Source: Mesonia profundi | GTDB lineage: Bacteria > Bacteroidota > Bacteroidia > Flavobacteriales > Flavobacteriaceae | Assembly: GCF_031085155.1 (NCBI RefSeq) | Contig: NZ_JAVHUL010000010.1 | Span: forward strand, 1 to 64,000 | Reading direction: 5' to 3' | DNA: 64,000 bases | Shown: positions 17,811 through 27,706 of the stretch, piece after piece | Layout: every line of letters starts with the position of its first letter | Position numbering within the stretch: the stretch's first letter is position 1 | Program-made: the position numbers and the translations under genes | Notes under the pieces: generated by a model | Databases searched by the model: none | Seen by the model: the letters and a program-made list of their open reading frames with translations, nothing else | Told to the model about the DNA's origin: nothing

Positions 17811-19169
17811 ATGTACACGCTATCTGGTAAATTAAAAATAACAGCAATAATCTTAATGATTGTTGGGGCAATAGGACTTATTTATGGTTTCTTGTCTGCT
17901 CCATCTTCCATAGAAGATGTAAAAGAAATTATTGCCTCTCAAGAAGTTCACGAGGAAGGGCATGCTGCAGCTGAAGAAACGACTCATCATGTAGATGGGG
18001 TTGGTGTAGATAAGTCACAAGAACTTGCTGCAACGGGAGCAGAGAATGCTCACAGTGATGAAGATGCACATGCAGAGCATATGCTGCATCAATTACAAAA
18101 TAAACCTTGGGCTGCGACTTATGTAGCGGCATTCTTCTTTTTTATGATTGCTCTAGGTGCGCTAGCATTTTACGCGGTACAATATGCATCTATGGCTGGA
18201 TGGTCGCCTGTCTTGTATAGGGTTATGGAAGGTATAACAGCTTACCTACTTCCTGGAAGTATTATTATGTTTGTCTTATTTGTACTTTCTGGTTTACAAT
18301 TCAATCATCTTTTTATATGGATGGATCCAGAAGTGGTTGCTAACGATGAGATCATTCAAGGGAAAGAAGCTTACTTAAATGTTCCTTTCTTTTTAATAAG
18401 AGCGGCAATTTATATCGCAGGTTGGAATATCTTTAGATTCCTTTTAAGAAGGAATTCATTAAGACACGATGAAGTAGATCACAACCGTTATTATAGAATG
18501 AACTTTAAACTATCTGCAGGTTTCTTAGTATTCTTTATGGTTTCTGAGTCTATGATGTCTTGGGACTGGATTATGAGTTTTGATCCGCACTGGTTTAGTA
18601 CCTTATTTGGATGGTATTTGTTTGCAAGCCTTTTCGTAGCTGCGATTACGGTAATCGCATTGGTAACGATGTACTTAAAGTCTAGAGGTTATCTGCCAAC
18701 AGTAAATGACAGCCATATTCATGACCTTGCTAAGTTTATGTTTGGAATGAGTATTTTCTGGACCTACTTATGGTTTTCTCAATTTATGTTGATTTGGTAT
18801 TCAAATATTCCAGAGGAAGTTACTTATTACGTTACTCGAATAGAAGATTTTGGTTTACCTTACTTTGGGATGGTTGCTCTTAACTTTATTTTCCCTGTGT
18901 TGATGCTTATGAATAGCGACTACAAGAGAATCAATTGGTTTGTCGTAATGACAGGAATCATTATCCTTGTTGGTCACTATTTAGATATCTATACTATGGT
19001 GATGCCAGCCACCGTTGGTAAATCTTGGTTCATTGGAGTGTCTGAAATTAGTGCCGTACTTTTCTTTGGAGGATTATTTATACTGGTGGTGTTTAATGCA
19101 TTAACAAAAGCACCATTATTAGCTAAAAGGAATCCTTTTATTAAGGAAAGTGAACAATTTCATTATTAA
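17811..19169 (+). CDS. actF: Alternative complex III membrane subunit ActF
   Basis: A 452-residue polytopic membrane protein related to ActC but diverged, a second NrfD-like subunit of ACIII. A His-rich periplasmic or loop segment (~45-95, with EEGHAAAEETTHH and EDAHAEH) follows the first helix; then about nine more helices. ActF is required for the assembled complex. The His-rich stretch may bind metal, but that is speculation. It is followed by coxB after 29 bases, which links ACIII to the terminal oxidase in one transcript. Confidence 0.92.
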   Translation: MYTLSGKLKITAIILMIVGAIGLIYGFLSAPSSIEDVKEIIASQEVHEEGHAAAEETTHHVDGVGVDKSQELAATGAENAHSDEDAHAEHMLHQLQNKPWAATYVAAFFFFMIALGALAFYAVQYASMAGWSPVLYRVMEGITAYLLPGSIIMFVLFVLSGLQFNHLFIWMDPEVVANDEIIQGKEAYLNVPFFLIRAAIYIAGWNIFRFLLRRNSLRHDEVDHNRYYRMNFKLSAGFLVFFMVSESMMSWDWIMSFDPHWFSTLFGWYLFASLFVAAITVIALVTMYLKSRGYLPTVNDSHIHDLAKFMFGMSIFWTYLWFSQFMLIWYSNIPEEVTYYVTRIEDFGLPYFGMVALNFIFPVLMLMNSDYKRINWFVVMTGIIILVGHYLDIYTMVMPATVGKSWFIGVSEISAVLFFGGLFILVVFNALTKAPLLAKRNPFIKESEQFHY

Positions 19170-19198
19170 GATAATTAGTTTAAAGAAGATTATATAAA

Positions 19199-20272
19199 AT
19201 GACTGTATTTTTAATCATCATAGTTATAGCACTTTTAGGAATCACTCTTTGGCAAATGTCAAAGATCCTAAACCTATCTAAATCTCATAGTTCAGAAGAT
19301 CCTAGCATTGCGACGGATAAAGACAACAAAAATCAAGGGTATTTGATGTTGGGTTTCCTTATCGTATTTAACATATTTATGTTTTATAATTTCTGGGAAT
19401 ACTCAAGATTCTATTTGCCAGAGGCAGCTTCTGCACACGGAGTTCAGTTTGACAACCTCATGTTCCTTTCGTTAGCGATCATTATGTTTGTTCAGGTAAT
19501 TACGCAGTTTTTATTACACTACTTTTCTTTTATCTATAGAGGGGAAAAAGGTAAAAGAGCGTATTTCTATGCAGATAATGATAAGTTAGAGTTTATATGG
19601 ACCATCATTCCAGTTATTGTGTTAGCAGGATTAATTATCTATGGATTGTTTACTTGGTCTGACATTATGAATGTAGAAGAAGATGAAGATACCATCGTCA
19701 TAGAATTATATGCGTATCAATTTGGTTGGAAAGCTAGGTATGCAGGAGAAGATAATACCTTAGGTAAAGCAAACGTTCGTTTTATTGAAGGTATAAATAC
19801 AGTGGGTGTTGATGAAAGCGATAGCTACGCTAAGGATGATAAAATTGTTAGTGAATTGCATTTACCTGTAGATAAAAAGGTTTTATTTAAAATGAGATCT
19901 CAGGATGTATTGCACTCGGCATATTTCCCATTCTTTAGAGCTCAAATGAACGTTGTTCCAGGTATGATTACGCAATTTGGATTTACACCAACTATTACTT
20001 CCGAAGAAATGAGACAGACAGATTATATGGTAGATAAAGTAAAGACCATTAATCAAATCCGTAAAGAAAACAGTAAAGAACTGGTGGCAAACGGTGATAT
20101 GGCTTTAGATCCTTATGAGTTTGAATACTACTTATTATGTAATAAGATTTGTGGAATTTCTCACTACAACATGCAAATGAAAATTGTAGTAGAAAATGAA
20201 GAAGATTATAAGGAGTGGATAGCAGAGCAAGAGAGTTTCGGTGAAACTTTGGCTAAACAGGAGGAACAATAA
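19199..20272 (+). CDS. coxB: Cytochrome c oxidase subunit II (CuA)
   Basis: A 357-residue subunit of an aa3-type oxidase. It has hydrophobic helices near residues 1-18, ~50-70, ~82-104 and ~135-160, then the periplasmic cupredoxin domain. CuA ligands are seen as CNKICGISHYNM: C314, C318, H322, M325; an upstream HSAYFPFFRAQM supplies a further His. CuA receives electrons from the c-type hemes of ACIII. The N-terminal extra helices are a Bacteroidota feature. coxA begins 37 bases downstream. Confidence 0.95.
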   Translation: MTVFLIIIVIALLGITLWQMSKILNLSKSHSSEDPSIATDKDNKNQGYLMLGFLIVFNIFMFYNFWEYSRFYLPEAASAHGVQFDNLMFLSLAIIMFVQVITQFLLHYFSFIYRGEKGKRAYFYADNDKLEFIWTIIPVIVLAGLIIYGLFTWSDIMNVEEDEDTIVIELYAYQFGWKARYAGEDNTLGKANVRFIEGINTVGVDESDSYAKDDKIVSELHLPVDKKVLFKMRSQDVLHSAYFPFFRAQMNVVPGMITQFGFTPTITSEEMRQTDYMVDKVKTINQIRKENSKELVANGDMALDPYEFEYYLLCNKICGISHYNMQMKIVVENEEDYKEWIAEQESFGETLAKQEEQ

Positions 20273-20309
20273 ACAAAAAAATAATTATTTAAAGTTATAT
20301 ATTATAGAT

Positions 20310-22145
20310 ATGTCAGCAACAGCAAACGCAACTTTAGCTCAAGATCATCACGAACACGATGATCATGGACATCATCATAAAGAAACCTTTATTACTAAAT
20401 ATATATTTAGTCAAGATCATAAAATGATCGCCAAGCAGTACCTAATTACAGGACTGCTAATGGGAAGTTTAGGAATCTTAATGTCGGTTTTGTTTAGAAT
20501 GCAAATTGCATGGCCAGAAGAGTCTTTCGTAATATTTGAATGGCTTTTAGGTGATAAATATGCTCCAGATGGTGTAATGACCGCTGAAGCCTACTTATCT
20601 TTGGTTACGATTCACGGTACAATAATGGTTTTCTTTGTACTCACGGCAGGATTAAGTGGTACCTTTAGTAACTTCTTGATTCCTTTGCAAATTGGAGCTA
20701 GAGATATGGCTTCGGGTTTCTTAAACATGGTTTCTTATTGGATATTCTTTATCTCTTGTATGATCATGATTTCTTCCTTGTTTGTAGAGTCGGGACCTGC
20801 TTCTGCAGGATGGACGATTTATCCACCTTTAAGTGCCTTGCCTGAAGCTATTCCAGGATCTGGAATGGGAATGACCCTTTGGTTGATTTCTATGGCTTTC
20901 TTTATTGCACAATCTTTATTAGGTTCCTTAAACTATATCGTAACGGTTATTAATCTAAGAACAAAGGGAATGTCTATGACAAGACTTCCGTTAACCATTT
21001 GGGCGTTGTTTGTAACCGCCATTATTGGGGTAGTATCTTTCCCTGTATTATTATCGGCAGCCTTAATGTTAATTATGGATAGAAGTTTTGGGACTTCATT
21101 CTTCCTTAGTGACATTTATATTAAAGGAGAAGTTTTAGCACACCAAGGAGGTTCGCCCGTATTATTTGAACACTTATTCTGGTTCCTAGGACACCCAGAA
21201 GTATATATTGTAATTCTTCCAGCGATGGGATTAGTATCAGAAGTGATGGCTAGTAACTCTAGAAAACCAATCTTTGGTTATAGAGCGATGGTAGCTTCCA
21301 TCTTGGCGATTGCTTTCCTATCAACGATTGTATGGGGACACCATATGTTCGTATCAGGGATGAACCCATTCCTAGGATCTGTATTTACCTTTACAACCTT
21401 ATTAATTGCAATTCCTTCCGCAGTAAAAGCTTTTAACTGGATTACCACCTTATGGAAAGGAAACTTGCAGATGAATACAGGAATGCTGTGGTCTATTGGG
21501 TTTGTTTCTACCTTTATCACAGGAGGTTTAACAGGGATTATCTTAGGAGATAGTACCTTAGATATTAACGTTCACGATACGTATTTCGTAATTGCTCACT
21601 TCCACTTAGTAATGGGTATCTCTGCGCTTTACGGATTCTTTGCTGGGGTTTACCACTGGTTCCCTAAAATGTATGGAAGGATGATGAATAAGAACTTAGG
21701 TTATATTCACTTCTGGGTAACGATTGTAGGGGCGTACGGAGTATTCTTCCCCATGCACTTTATTGGATTGGCAGGGCTTCCTAGACGTTACTATACCAAC
21801 ACCGCTTTCCCATACTTTGATGACTTAGCAGATACGAATGTTTTAATTACTGTGTTTGCAATTATGGCAGCAACAGTTCAATTGGTATTTGTATATAACT
21901 TCATCCATTCTATGTTCTATGGTAAGAAAGCGACACAAAACCCATGGAATTCGAATACCTTAGAGTGGACAACTCCAGTGGAGCCTGTTCATGGAAACTG
22001 GCCAGGAGAAATTCCTTCGGTATACCGTTGGTCTTATGACTACAGTAAAATGAATGAAGACGGAACAGATTACGTGATCCCGGGACAAGATTTTATCCCA
22101 CAAGACGTACCTCTACAGAAAAACGAAGAAGAGTTAAATCACTAA
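20310..22145 (+). CDS. coxA: Cytochrome c oxidase subunit I (heme a, a3-CuB)
   Basis: A 611-residue polytopic oxidase core subunit. Ligand motifs are intact: TIHGTIMVFF (heme a His), LGHPEVYI (CuB His and the cross-linked Tyr), WGHHMF (two CuB His) and AHFHLVMG (heme a3 and heme a His). A His-rich N-terminus HHEHDDHGHHH precedes helix one. An upstream in-frame ATG at 20241 would overlap coxB and add 23 basic residues; the ATG at 20310 (MSATANATLAQ), after an A/T-rich spacer, is the better start. Last gene of the act-cox operon, followed by a terminator. Confidence 0.95.
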   Translation: MSATANATLAQDHHEHDDHGHHHKETFITKYIFSQDHKMIAKQYLITGLLMGSLGILMSVLFRMQIAWPEESFVIFEWLLGDKYAPDGVMTAEAYLSLVTIHGTIMVFFVLTAGLSGTFSNFLIPLQIGARDMASGFLNMVSYWIFFISCMIMISSLFVESGPASAGWTIYPPLSALPEAIPGSGMGMTLWLISMAFFIAQSLLGSLNYIVTVINLRTKGMSMTRLPLTIWALFVTAIIGVVSFPVLLSAALMLIMDRSFGTSFFLSDIYIKGEVLAHQGGSPVLFEHLFWFLGHPEVYIVILPAMGLVSEVMASNSRKPIFGYRAMVASILAIAFLSTIVWGHHMFVSGMNPFLGSVFTFTTLLIAIPSAVKAFNWITTLWKGNLQMNTGMLWSIGFVSTFITGGLTGIILGDSTLDINVHDTYFVIAHFHLVMGISALYGFFAGVYHWFPKMYGRMMNKNLGYIHFWVTIVGAYGVFFPMHFIGLAGLPRRYYTNTAFPYFDDLADTNVLITVFAIMAATVQLVFVYNFIHSMFYGKKATQNPWNSNTLEWTTPVEPVHGNWPGEIPSVYRWSYDYSKMNEDGTDYVIPGQDFIPQDVPLQKNEEELNH

Positions 22146-22167
22146 TCGATTGCTCACTTAATGATAC

Positions 22168-22199
22168 AAAGCCTTTTCTAGTAATAGAGAAGGCTTTTT
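22168..22199 (+). terminator. Terminator of the act-cox operon
   Basis: AAAGCCTTTTCT (22168-22179) pairs with 22186-22197 over 12 bp with one T-G pair and a 6-nt loop, followed by a T-run. It is 23 bases after coxA and overlaps the upstream part of the ruvB promoter. Confidence 0.9.
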
Positions 22200-22202
22200 C
22201 TT

Positions 22203-22210
22203 TATATTTG
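22203..22210 (+). promoter_or_regulatory. -7 promoter element for ruvB (TATATTTG)
   Basis: An exact TAnnTTTG match whose last base is only 5 bases before the ruvB ATG at 22215. If this promoter is used, transcription begins at or next to the start codon, giving a leaderless mRNA. Confidence 0.5.
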
Positions 22211-22214
22211 TTTT

Positions 22215-23237
22215 ATGAATGAAAATCTAGATGCTACCGGAGAAAACTTCACCCCAGAGGAGTTTGATATAGAAAGAGCTTTACGTCCGCTTTCATTTGA
22301 TGATTTTGCAGGACAACAAAAAGTCTTAGAGAACCTTCAAATTTTTGTGCAAGCTGCCAACTTAAGAGGAGAAGCACTGGATCACACGCTTTTTCATGGG
22401 CCTCCAGGATTGGGAAAAACTACCTTGGCTCATATCCTTGCTAATGAGTTGGAAGTAGGTCTTAAGATGACTTCGGGACCCGTATTGGATAAACCCGGAG
22501 ATTTAGCAGGACTTCTTACCAATCTAGAAGAAAGAGATGTGTTGTTTATCGATGAAATCCATAGATTAAGCCCCATTGTGGAAGAATACTTGTATTCTGC
22601 GATGGAAGACTTTAGAATAGACATCATGATCGAGTCTGGGCCTAATGCCCGCTCTGTGCAAATCAATTTAAACCCATTTACTTTGGTGGGTGCCACGACG
22701 AGATCTGGGTTGCTCACAGCGCCAATGCGCGCTCGTTTTGGAATTTCCAGTAGGTTGGAATATTATTCTACGGAATTGTTATCAGGTATCGTTCAACGAA
22801 GTGCCGAGATTTTGAAAGTTCCTATTAGCGAAGATGCTGCTATAGAAATTGCGGGTAGAAGTAGAGGAACGCCTAGAATTGCCAATGCTCTCTTAAGAAG
22901 AATTAGAGATTTTGCGCAAATTAAAGGAAATGGTAAGATAGATATGGAGATCTCTAAATACGGACTCAATGCCTTAAACGTTGATGCCCACGGTTTGGAT
23001 GATATGGACAATAGAATCTTAACCACCATTATCGACAAGTTTAAGGGAGGTCCTGTAGGCCTTACCACGCTTTCTACAGCGGTGAGTGAAAGCTCTGAAA
23101 CCATAGAAGAAGTGTACGAACCGTTTTTGATTCAACAAGGTTTTATTATAAGAACTCCAAGAGGAAGAGAAGTGACCGAAACCGCTTACAAACATTTGGG
23201 ACGGACAAAAAATGATACCCAAGCGGGACTTTTCTAA
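22215..23237 (+). CDS. ruvB: Holliday junction branch-migration helicase RuvB
   Basis: A 340-residue AAA+ motor that drives branch migration with RuvA (encoded at 34.8 kb). Walker [10 protein letters not shown] (~62-70), Walker B LFIDEIHR (~110-117), sensor/arginine-finger region GATTRSGLL and ARFG (~158-175), and the C-terminal winged-helix DNA-binding domain ([15 protein letters not shown]). Length is standard. It stands alone between the act-cox terminator and a GC-rich palindrome. The start at 22215 sits almost on top of the promoter, so a leaderless transcript or a further upstream promoter is implied. Confidence 0.96.
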   Translation: MNENLDATGENFTPEEFDIERALRPLSFDDFAGQQKVLENLQIFVQAANLRGEALDHTLFHGPPGLGKTTLAHILANELEVGLKMTSGPVLDKPGDLAGLLTNLEERDVLFIDEIHRLSPIVEEYLYSAMEDFRIDIMIESGPNARSVQINLNPFTLVGATTRSGLLTAPMRARFGISSRLEYYSTELLSGIVQRSAEILKVPISEDAAIEIAGRSRGTPRIANALLRRIRDFAQIKGNGKIDMEISKYGLNALNVDAHGLDDMDNRILTTIIDKFKGGPVGLTTLSTAVSESSETIEEVYEPFLIQQGFIIRTPRGREVTETAYKHLGRTKNDTQAGLF

Positions 23238-23292
23238 ACTTTTGTACAAAAGATTTGTGATTTCATGATAAGCGCCATTCCGCAAAAACTCA

Positions 23293-23312
23293 TTCTGGCG
23301 GGCCCGCCAGAA
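23293..23312. repeat. Perfect 20-bp GC-rich palindrome
   Basis: TTCTGGCGGGCCCGCCAGAA is identical to its reverse complement and far above the local GC content. It is 55 bases after ruvB, with another GC-rich run (GTACGGGCGGGTAGCGG) just after it. Likely an extragenic palindromic repeat; the minus-strand reading resembles part of the element at 30921. Confidence 0.7.
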
Positions 23313-23442
23313 AAGGTACGGGCGGGTAGCGGTCTAACATCTTAAACCAATCCTATTTTAACGCAGTAGTTGGTAAAATACATTCAATTATATAACTTAT
23401 ATTAAGGTAAAATTGGGATTAGTCGATCACCACTAAAAAAGT

Positions 23443-24777
23443 ATGAACAAGAAGATAGAACATATTCCAAGTCTTTCTGCATTTCACTTCTTAAAGCATG
23501 CAGGTAAAATCTTAAAGAATCCTTTACCTTTTCACCATAAGAACTTCGAGAAGTTGGGAGATTCTTATCGGTTACATTTAGGATTGGGTAATTCGGTGGT
23601 GTTTTCTAGAGACCCCAATCTTGCCAAATATATTCTTCAGACAAATCAGAAAAATTATGAAAAATCGCCCATTCAAAGCGAGGATATGGCGAAATATATA
23701 GGACATGGTTTGCTCACTGCCACAGGAAAGCAATGGCAAAAACAGCGAAAATTAATTCAACCTGCGTTTCATAAAAATAACTTGAAGAAACTTTTAAATG
23801 CTGTTCAAGAAGCACTTTCTGCCGAAATTGATAAAATCACGGTAGAACAACCCATAGATATCTTCCCCATCTTTAATGATCTCGCTTTTCAAACCGTGGT
23901 AAAAGCTCTGTTTAGTAATGCCATTGGGAATAAAGAAATTCAACGCTTGCAGCACATTACAGAAACCATTCAAAAAATGTTGGTGAGCGAACTGCGTCAG
24001 CCTTATCTACATTGGTGGTTTCAACTTAGCGGAAAGGTTCAAAAACACCTAGATCTTACCGAAGAAGCGCGTGATATTTTAAAGACGGTTATTACTAATC
24101 GGAAGCAAGGAAAGCGTCATGATGATTTATTAGATTTACTCCTAGACGCACGTTACGAAGATGACGGAGCTATGAGCGAAGAGCAACTGGTCGATGAAAT
24201 TTTGATTCTTTTTGCAGCGGGGCACGAAACCACTTCCAACGCGCTCACTTTTGCAGCGGAGTTATTGGCAAGGGAACCCAAAATGCAAGAGGAAATCTAC
24301 CAAGAGGTAAAAAATATAAAGGATGAAACTTCAGACTTAATGGAAGTTGTCACTAAAGCTGAATTTACCAATCGGGTGATTAGTGAAACGATGCGTTTGT
24401 ACCCACCGGTTTATTTTATTGACCGAATTAGTCTGGAAGAAGATGAATTTGAAGGAAAAGATATTCCGAAGAAAACCAGTATTCTGCTTGCCGTTTACGA
24501 AATCCACCAACATAAAGAGTATTGGAAAGAACCAAGTGTCTTTAATCCCAACCGATTTAAAGAGAATCCGCGTCCAGAAGCTTATTTTCCATTTGGCGCT
24601 GGGCCTAGAAAGTGTATTGGTAATAACTTTGCCATGTTTGAGATGGTTTTAGCTGTCGCTGAATTGGTTGCACGTTTTAAGATAAAACCTACTAAAGAAG
24701 AAATTGAAATCCTGCCGCTCATTACTTTAAAGCCGAAAAATGCGGTCTTGAAGTTTGAAAAGAGAATGGTGGATTAA
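23443..24777 (+). CDS. Cytochrome P450
   Basis: A 444-residue soluble heme monooxygenase. Motifs in order: oxygen-binding I-helix AGHETTS (~259-265), ExxR as ETMR (~315-318), FNPNRF, and the heme loop FGAGPRKCIG with proximal cysteine C391. No membrane anchor. By similarity of these blocks it belongs to the CYP102/CYP4-like bacterial group, which often hydroxylates fatty acids, but the substrate cannot be assigned. No ferredoxin or reductase gene lies beside it, so partners are encoded elsewhere. It precedes a cation antiporter with a 135-base gap and own promoter, so it is probably a single-gene unit. Confidence 0.93.
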   Translation: MNKKIEHIPSLSAFHFLKHAGKILKNPLPFHHKNFEKLGDSYRLHLGLGNSVVFSRDPNLAKYILQTNQKNYEKSPIQSEDMAKYIGHGLLTATGKQWQKQRKLIQPAFHKNNLKKLLNAVQEALSAEIDKITVEQPIDIFPIFNDLAFQTVVKALFSNAIGNKEIQRLQHITETIQKMLVSELRQPYLHWWFQLSGKVQKHLDLTEEARDILKTVITNRKQGKRHDDLLDLLLDARYEDDGAMSEEQLVDEILILFAAGHETTSNALTFAAELLAREPKMQEEIYQEVKNIKDETSDLMEVVTKAEFTNRVISETMRLYPPVYFIDRISLEEDEFEGKDIPKKTSILLAVYEIHQHKEYWKEPSVFNPNRFKENPRPEAYFPFGAGPRKCIGNNFAMFEMVLAVAELVARFKIKPTKEEIEILPLITLKPKNAVLKFEKRMVD

Positions 24778-24886
24778 AACTTTTTTTTGAAACCTACTCG
24801 ATGCTCCTTAATCTTATAAAAACGATTTAAATAAAGAAAAAACAACCTAAGTTTACTAGGAGACCTTACAAATCGATTAAAAAAAA

Positions 24887-24894
24887 TATCTTTG
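24887..24894 (+). promoter_or_regulatory. -7 promoter element for the cation antiporter (TATCTTTG)
   Basis: An exact TAnnTTTG match 18 bases before the ATG at 24913. No -33 at usual spacing. Confidence 0.5.
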
Positions 24895-24912
24895 TAATCA
24901 AAATACATCTCC

Positions 24913-26892
24913 ATGGAGTCAACCCTTTTACAAGACGTTCTTATTTTATTAGGCTTTTCGGTCATGATTGTATTTTTATTGCAAAAACTAAAGCTACCGT
25001 CCATTTTAGGTTTTTTAATCACTGGTATTATCATTGGACCTTATGGATTGAGCTTGGTTACAGCAGTTCATCAGGTAGAAATTTTTGCAGAAATTGGAGT
25101 CATTCTCTTGTTATTTGTGATTGGTCTAGAATTGTCTATCAAACAATTAATACTCATAAAAAAAACGGTTTTTATTGGGGGCTTATTGCAAGTGACGCTT
25201 ACGGTTGGTATCGCTGCTCTTGCCGCTAATGTTTTTGGTGCAACTTGGAACAAAGCTGTTTTTATAGGTTTTCTGGTATCGCTGTCCAGTACCGCTATTG
25301 TATTAAAAATTTTACAAGATAAAAATGAAATTTCTGCCGCCCACGGGCGTAACGCATTGGGAATTCTTATTTTTCAAGACATTATCGTCGTCCCCATGAT
25401 GTTGGTAACCCCAATTATGGCAGGAAATTCAGATGATATTACAGGAAGTATTGTAGGTTTATTGGTGAAGTCATTAATTGTGGTTGCCATAACCTATATA
25501 TTGGCAAGGTATATTGTTCCAAAATTGATGTATTTGATCGCCAAAACGCGAAGCAAAGAATTGTTTTTGCTCACCACCATTACCATTTGTTTTGCGGTTG
25601 CTTTTTTAACCTCTATGGCTGGGCTATCGCTGGCTTTGGGAGCCTTTTTAGCGGGTCTTATTATCTCTGAATCTGAATATAGTCATCAGGCTACAAGTAT
25701 CATCTTACCGTTTAGAGAGCTTTTTACCTCTTTCTTCTTTATCTCCGTAGGAATGTTGTTGAATATTAGCTTTTTTATAGAGAATGTATCCATGGTGTTG
25801 TTACTGGTTGCTGGGGTGATGGTATTAAAAACTTTGGCGACTGCTATTGCAGTGGCAGTTTTAAAGTATCCCATAAAAGCCGTATTACTTACCGCCTTGG
25901 CTTTGTCCCAAGTGGGAGAATTCGCTTTTATATTGGCTACTATTGGTATGGATAACGACTTGTTAGACGATACTGTTTATCAATACTTTTTGGCAATCTC
26001 TATCTGCTCGATGCTTCTTACTCCCTTTGTGATTATTTATTCCGATAAGATTAGTGATGTTTTTATAAAGACCTTCTTTTCCAGAAAACTCAAAGCAAAA
26101 AAAGACTTAGAGCCAGAATTGGCCGAAGAGTCTTCAGCTTTTGAAAACCACCTCATTATTGTGGGTTACGGGATTAACGGTAGAAGTTTGGCCAAAGCAG
26201 CCGAGTTTAGTAACATTCCTTATGTGGTATTAGAGCTCAATGCCGAAACGGTGCGAGAGGAAGCAGAAAAAGGGGTTCCCATTATTTTTGGGGATGCTGG
26301 AGATGATCATATCCTCAACCACGTCAACATTTATCACGCTAGAGCCATTGTAGTTGCTGTTTCTGAATTAAAAATTTCCAAAGATATTATTATCACGGTA
26401 CGAAACATCACCCAATCGGTTTATTTGTTAGTACGCACAAAGTACGTAAGAGAAATAAATGATTTAAAAGCAATTGGAGCAGACGAAGTGATTCCTGAAG
26501 AACTTGAAGCTGCCGTAGAAATATTTTCACGCATTTTGCATAACTTTTTGGTGCCCGATGATGAGATTACCAATTTTATTGAATCTATTCGTTCAGACAA
26601 TTACAACTTATTTCAAGATAAAGCCAAAATTGCACGGACTTTTAAAAGTGACCAAGTTCCAGATTTCAATATTACCTGCTTGCGAGTGTATAAAGACAGC
26701 GGCTCTCCAGTAGGCCGAAGCTTAAAAGACCTCGATTTACGTTCTAAATACAACATCAATGTGATTGCGGTAGCGCGTGATGGAGTAATGCTTTCCAATA
26801 TAGGAGCCGAAGAGAAAATCTTACAAAACGATTTGCTTTATGTGCAAGGAGGAGTATCAGAAATAGAAGGCTTTAGAAAAGCGATTGGGTAA
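24913..26892 (+). CDS. CPA2-family cation:proton antiporter with RCK domains (KefB-like)
   Basis: A 659-residue membrane protein. Residues ~1-390 are the twelve-to-thirteen-helix Na/H-exchanger-like domain of the CPA2 family (LKLPSILGFLITGIIIGP near the start, LALSQVGEFAFIL later). Residues ~410-540 are a TrkA-N/RCK nucleotide-binding domain starting HLIIVGYGINGRSLA, and ~570-655 a TrkA-C domain. This matches KefB/KefC-type K+/H+ antiporters, where NAD(H) or glutathione adducts on the RCK domain gate the transporter. The ion (K+ or Na+) is not decided by sequence alone. The following acetyltransferase gene abuts or overlaps it. Confidence 0.9.
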   Translation: MESTLLQDVLILLGFSVMIVFLLQKLKLPSILGFLITGIIIGPYGLSLVTAVHQVEIFAEIGVILLLFVIGLELSIKQLILIKKTVFIGGLLQVTLTVGIAALAANVFGATWNKAVFIGFLVSLSSTAIVLKILQDKNEISAAHGRNALGILIFQDIIVVPMMLVTPIMAGNSDDITGSIVGLLVKSLIVVAITYILARYIVPKLMYLIAKTRSKELFLLTTITICFAVAFLTSMAGLSLALGAFLAGLIISESEYSHQATSIILPFRELFTSFFFISVGMLLNISFFIENVSMVLLLVAGVMVLKTLATAIAVAVLKYPIKAVLLTALALSQVGEFAFILATIGMDNDLLDDTVYQYFLAISICSMLLTPFVIIYSDKISDVFIKTFFSRKLKAKKDLEPELAEESSAFENHLIIVGYGINGRSLAKAAEFSNIPYVVLELNAETVREEAEKGVPIIFGDAGDDHILNHVNIYHARAIVVAVSELKISKDIIITVRNITQSVYLLVRTKYVREINDLKAIGADEVIPEELEAAVEIFSRILHNFLVPDDEITNFIESIRSDNYNLFQDKAKIARTFKSDQVPDFNITCLRVYKDSGSPVGRSLKDLDLRSKYNINVIAVARDGVMLSNIGAEEKILQNDLLYVQGGVSEIEGFRKAIG

Positions 26893-26908
26893 GAACCAAG
26901 ATTATGAA

Positions 26909-27418
26909 ATGAAACTTTATTCGAAACGAACCCTAATAGAACCTATTCTTGAAAACGATATACCAGCTATAATTGATATGTATAATGAACGGGATTCATT
27001 TAAGTATGTCAAGGCACTCGATGGAAAATCAGATGATTTCTATGAAAGGTTTCTGCAAAATAAAATTGAATCTAATCGCAATGATATCGGGTTTTGGGTA
27101 GTTAAAGAAAAAAAGAGCCTCGAATTTATAGGAACTGTAAACTTAAATCAGTTTGCCTCTACTTCTATGATTCACATGGGTTGTCATTTGAAAAGAAAAT
27201 TCTGGAATAATGGATTTGCAACCGAATTATTGAAGAGAATTTTAGATTACGGGATTAAGGAGAAAAAATTACAAGAGGTTTTTGGAATATTCGATGAGGA
27301 AAATAGCGTATCAAGAAGGCTATTAGAAAAGATGGAATTCAAATATTTTGAGGATCAAACATTTTTAGACACAAAAGTCATAGTATATAGATACATGTCA
27401 AAAGGATTATCTAAATAG
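26909..27418 (+). CDS. GNAT-family N-acetyltransferase
   Basis: A 169-residue acetyl-CoA-dependent acetyltransferase of the RimJ/RimL-like GNAT group. It shows the N-terminal block ENDIPAIIDMYNERDS, the central beta strands FIGTVNLNQF, the acetyl-CoA loop region LKRKFWNNGFATELLKR and the later block VFGIFDEENSVSRRLLEKMEF. Substrate unknown; small-molecule amine or protein N-terminus are both possible. A TTG at 26885 would overlap the antiporter by 8 bases, but the ATG at 26909 gives the typical start MKLYSKRTLIE. It is probably translated from the antiporter transcript and converges with the barstar-like gene 6 bases away. Confidence 0.85.
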   Translation: MKLYSKRTLIEPILENDIPAIIDMYNERDSFKYVKALDGKSDDFYERFLQNKIESNRNDIGFWVVKEKKSLEFIGTVNLNQFASTSMIHMGCHLKRKFWNNGFATELLKRILDYGIKEKKLQEVFGIFDEENSVSRRLLEKMEFKYFEDQTFLDTKVIVYRYMSKGLSK

Positions 27419-27424
27419 TAATAA

Positions 27425-27700
27425 TTATGTAGATTTCTTTAATCTATGCTGAAATGTAAACCCTTCCACTTCTTCATCAAGCTCCTTCATAGTTTTGATA
27501 AGTCTGCTAAAAGCGATGGATTGGAATCCGTTGATGTTGATAAATTCTATTGCTAAAGGCATTTTCACTTCCCCCGAAATGCAATCGAACAAGGCATCTA
27601 GGTTTTCTCCGAAATAAGAGGGAAACTTGACTTTCTCTTGAAGCTGATTATAAAAATCAGCATAGCTGCTAACCGACTTGAAATCAATAGTTATTTTCAT
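27425..27700 (-). CDS. Barstar-family ribonuclease inhibitor
   Basis: A 91-residue cytosolic immunity protein of the barstar family. The inhibitory block PSYFGENLDALFDCISG aligns with the classical barstar segment; D35 and D39, whose counterparts contact the RNase active site, are present at the same residue numbers. It would bind and block the barnase-like enzyme encoded directly upstream (6 bases apart, same strand), protecting the producer. The C-terminus ends LKKST. The pair is a toxin-immunity module by family; that they bind each other is inference from adjacency. Confidence 0.93.
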   Translation of the reverse strand: MKITIDFKSVSSYADFYNQLQEKVKFPSYFGENLDALFDCISGEVKMPLAIEFININGFQSIAFSRLIKTMKELDEEVEGFTFQHRLKKST

Positions 27701-27706
27701 AAAGAC

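Noticed and set aside
20241-20309. Upstream ATG start for coxA
   Set aside because: It overlaps coxB and adds a basic, poorly conserved-looking leader; ATG 20310 gives the expected N-terminus.
27430-27446. TAGATT/AATCTA hairpin between the acetyltransferase and barstar genes as a terminator
   Set aside because: AT-only short stem, no T-run on either strand.
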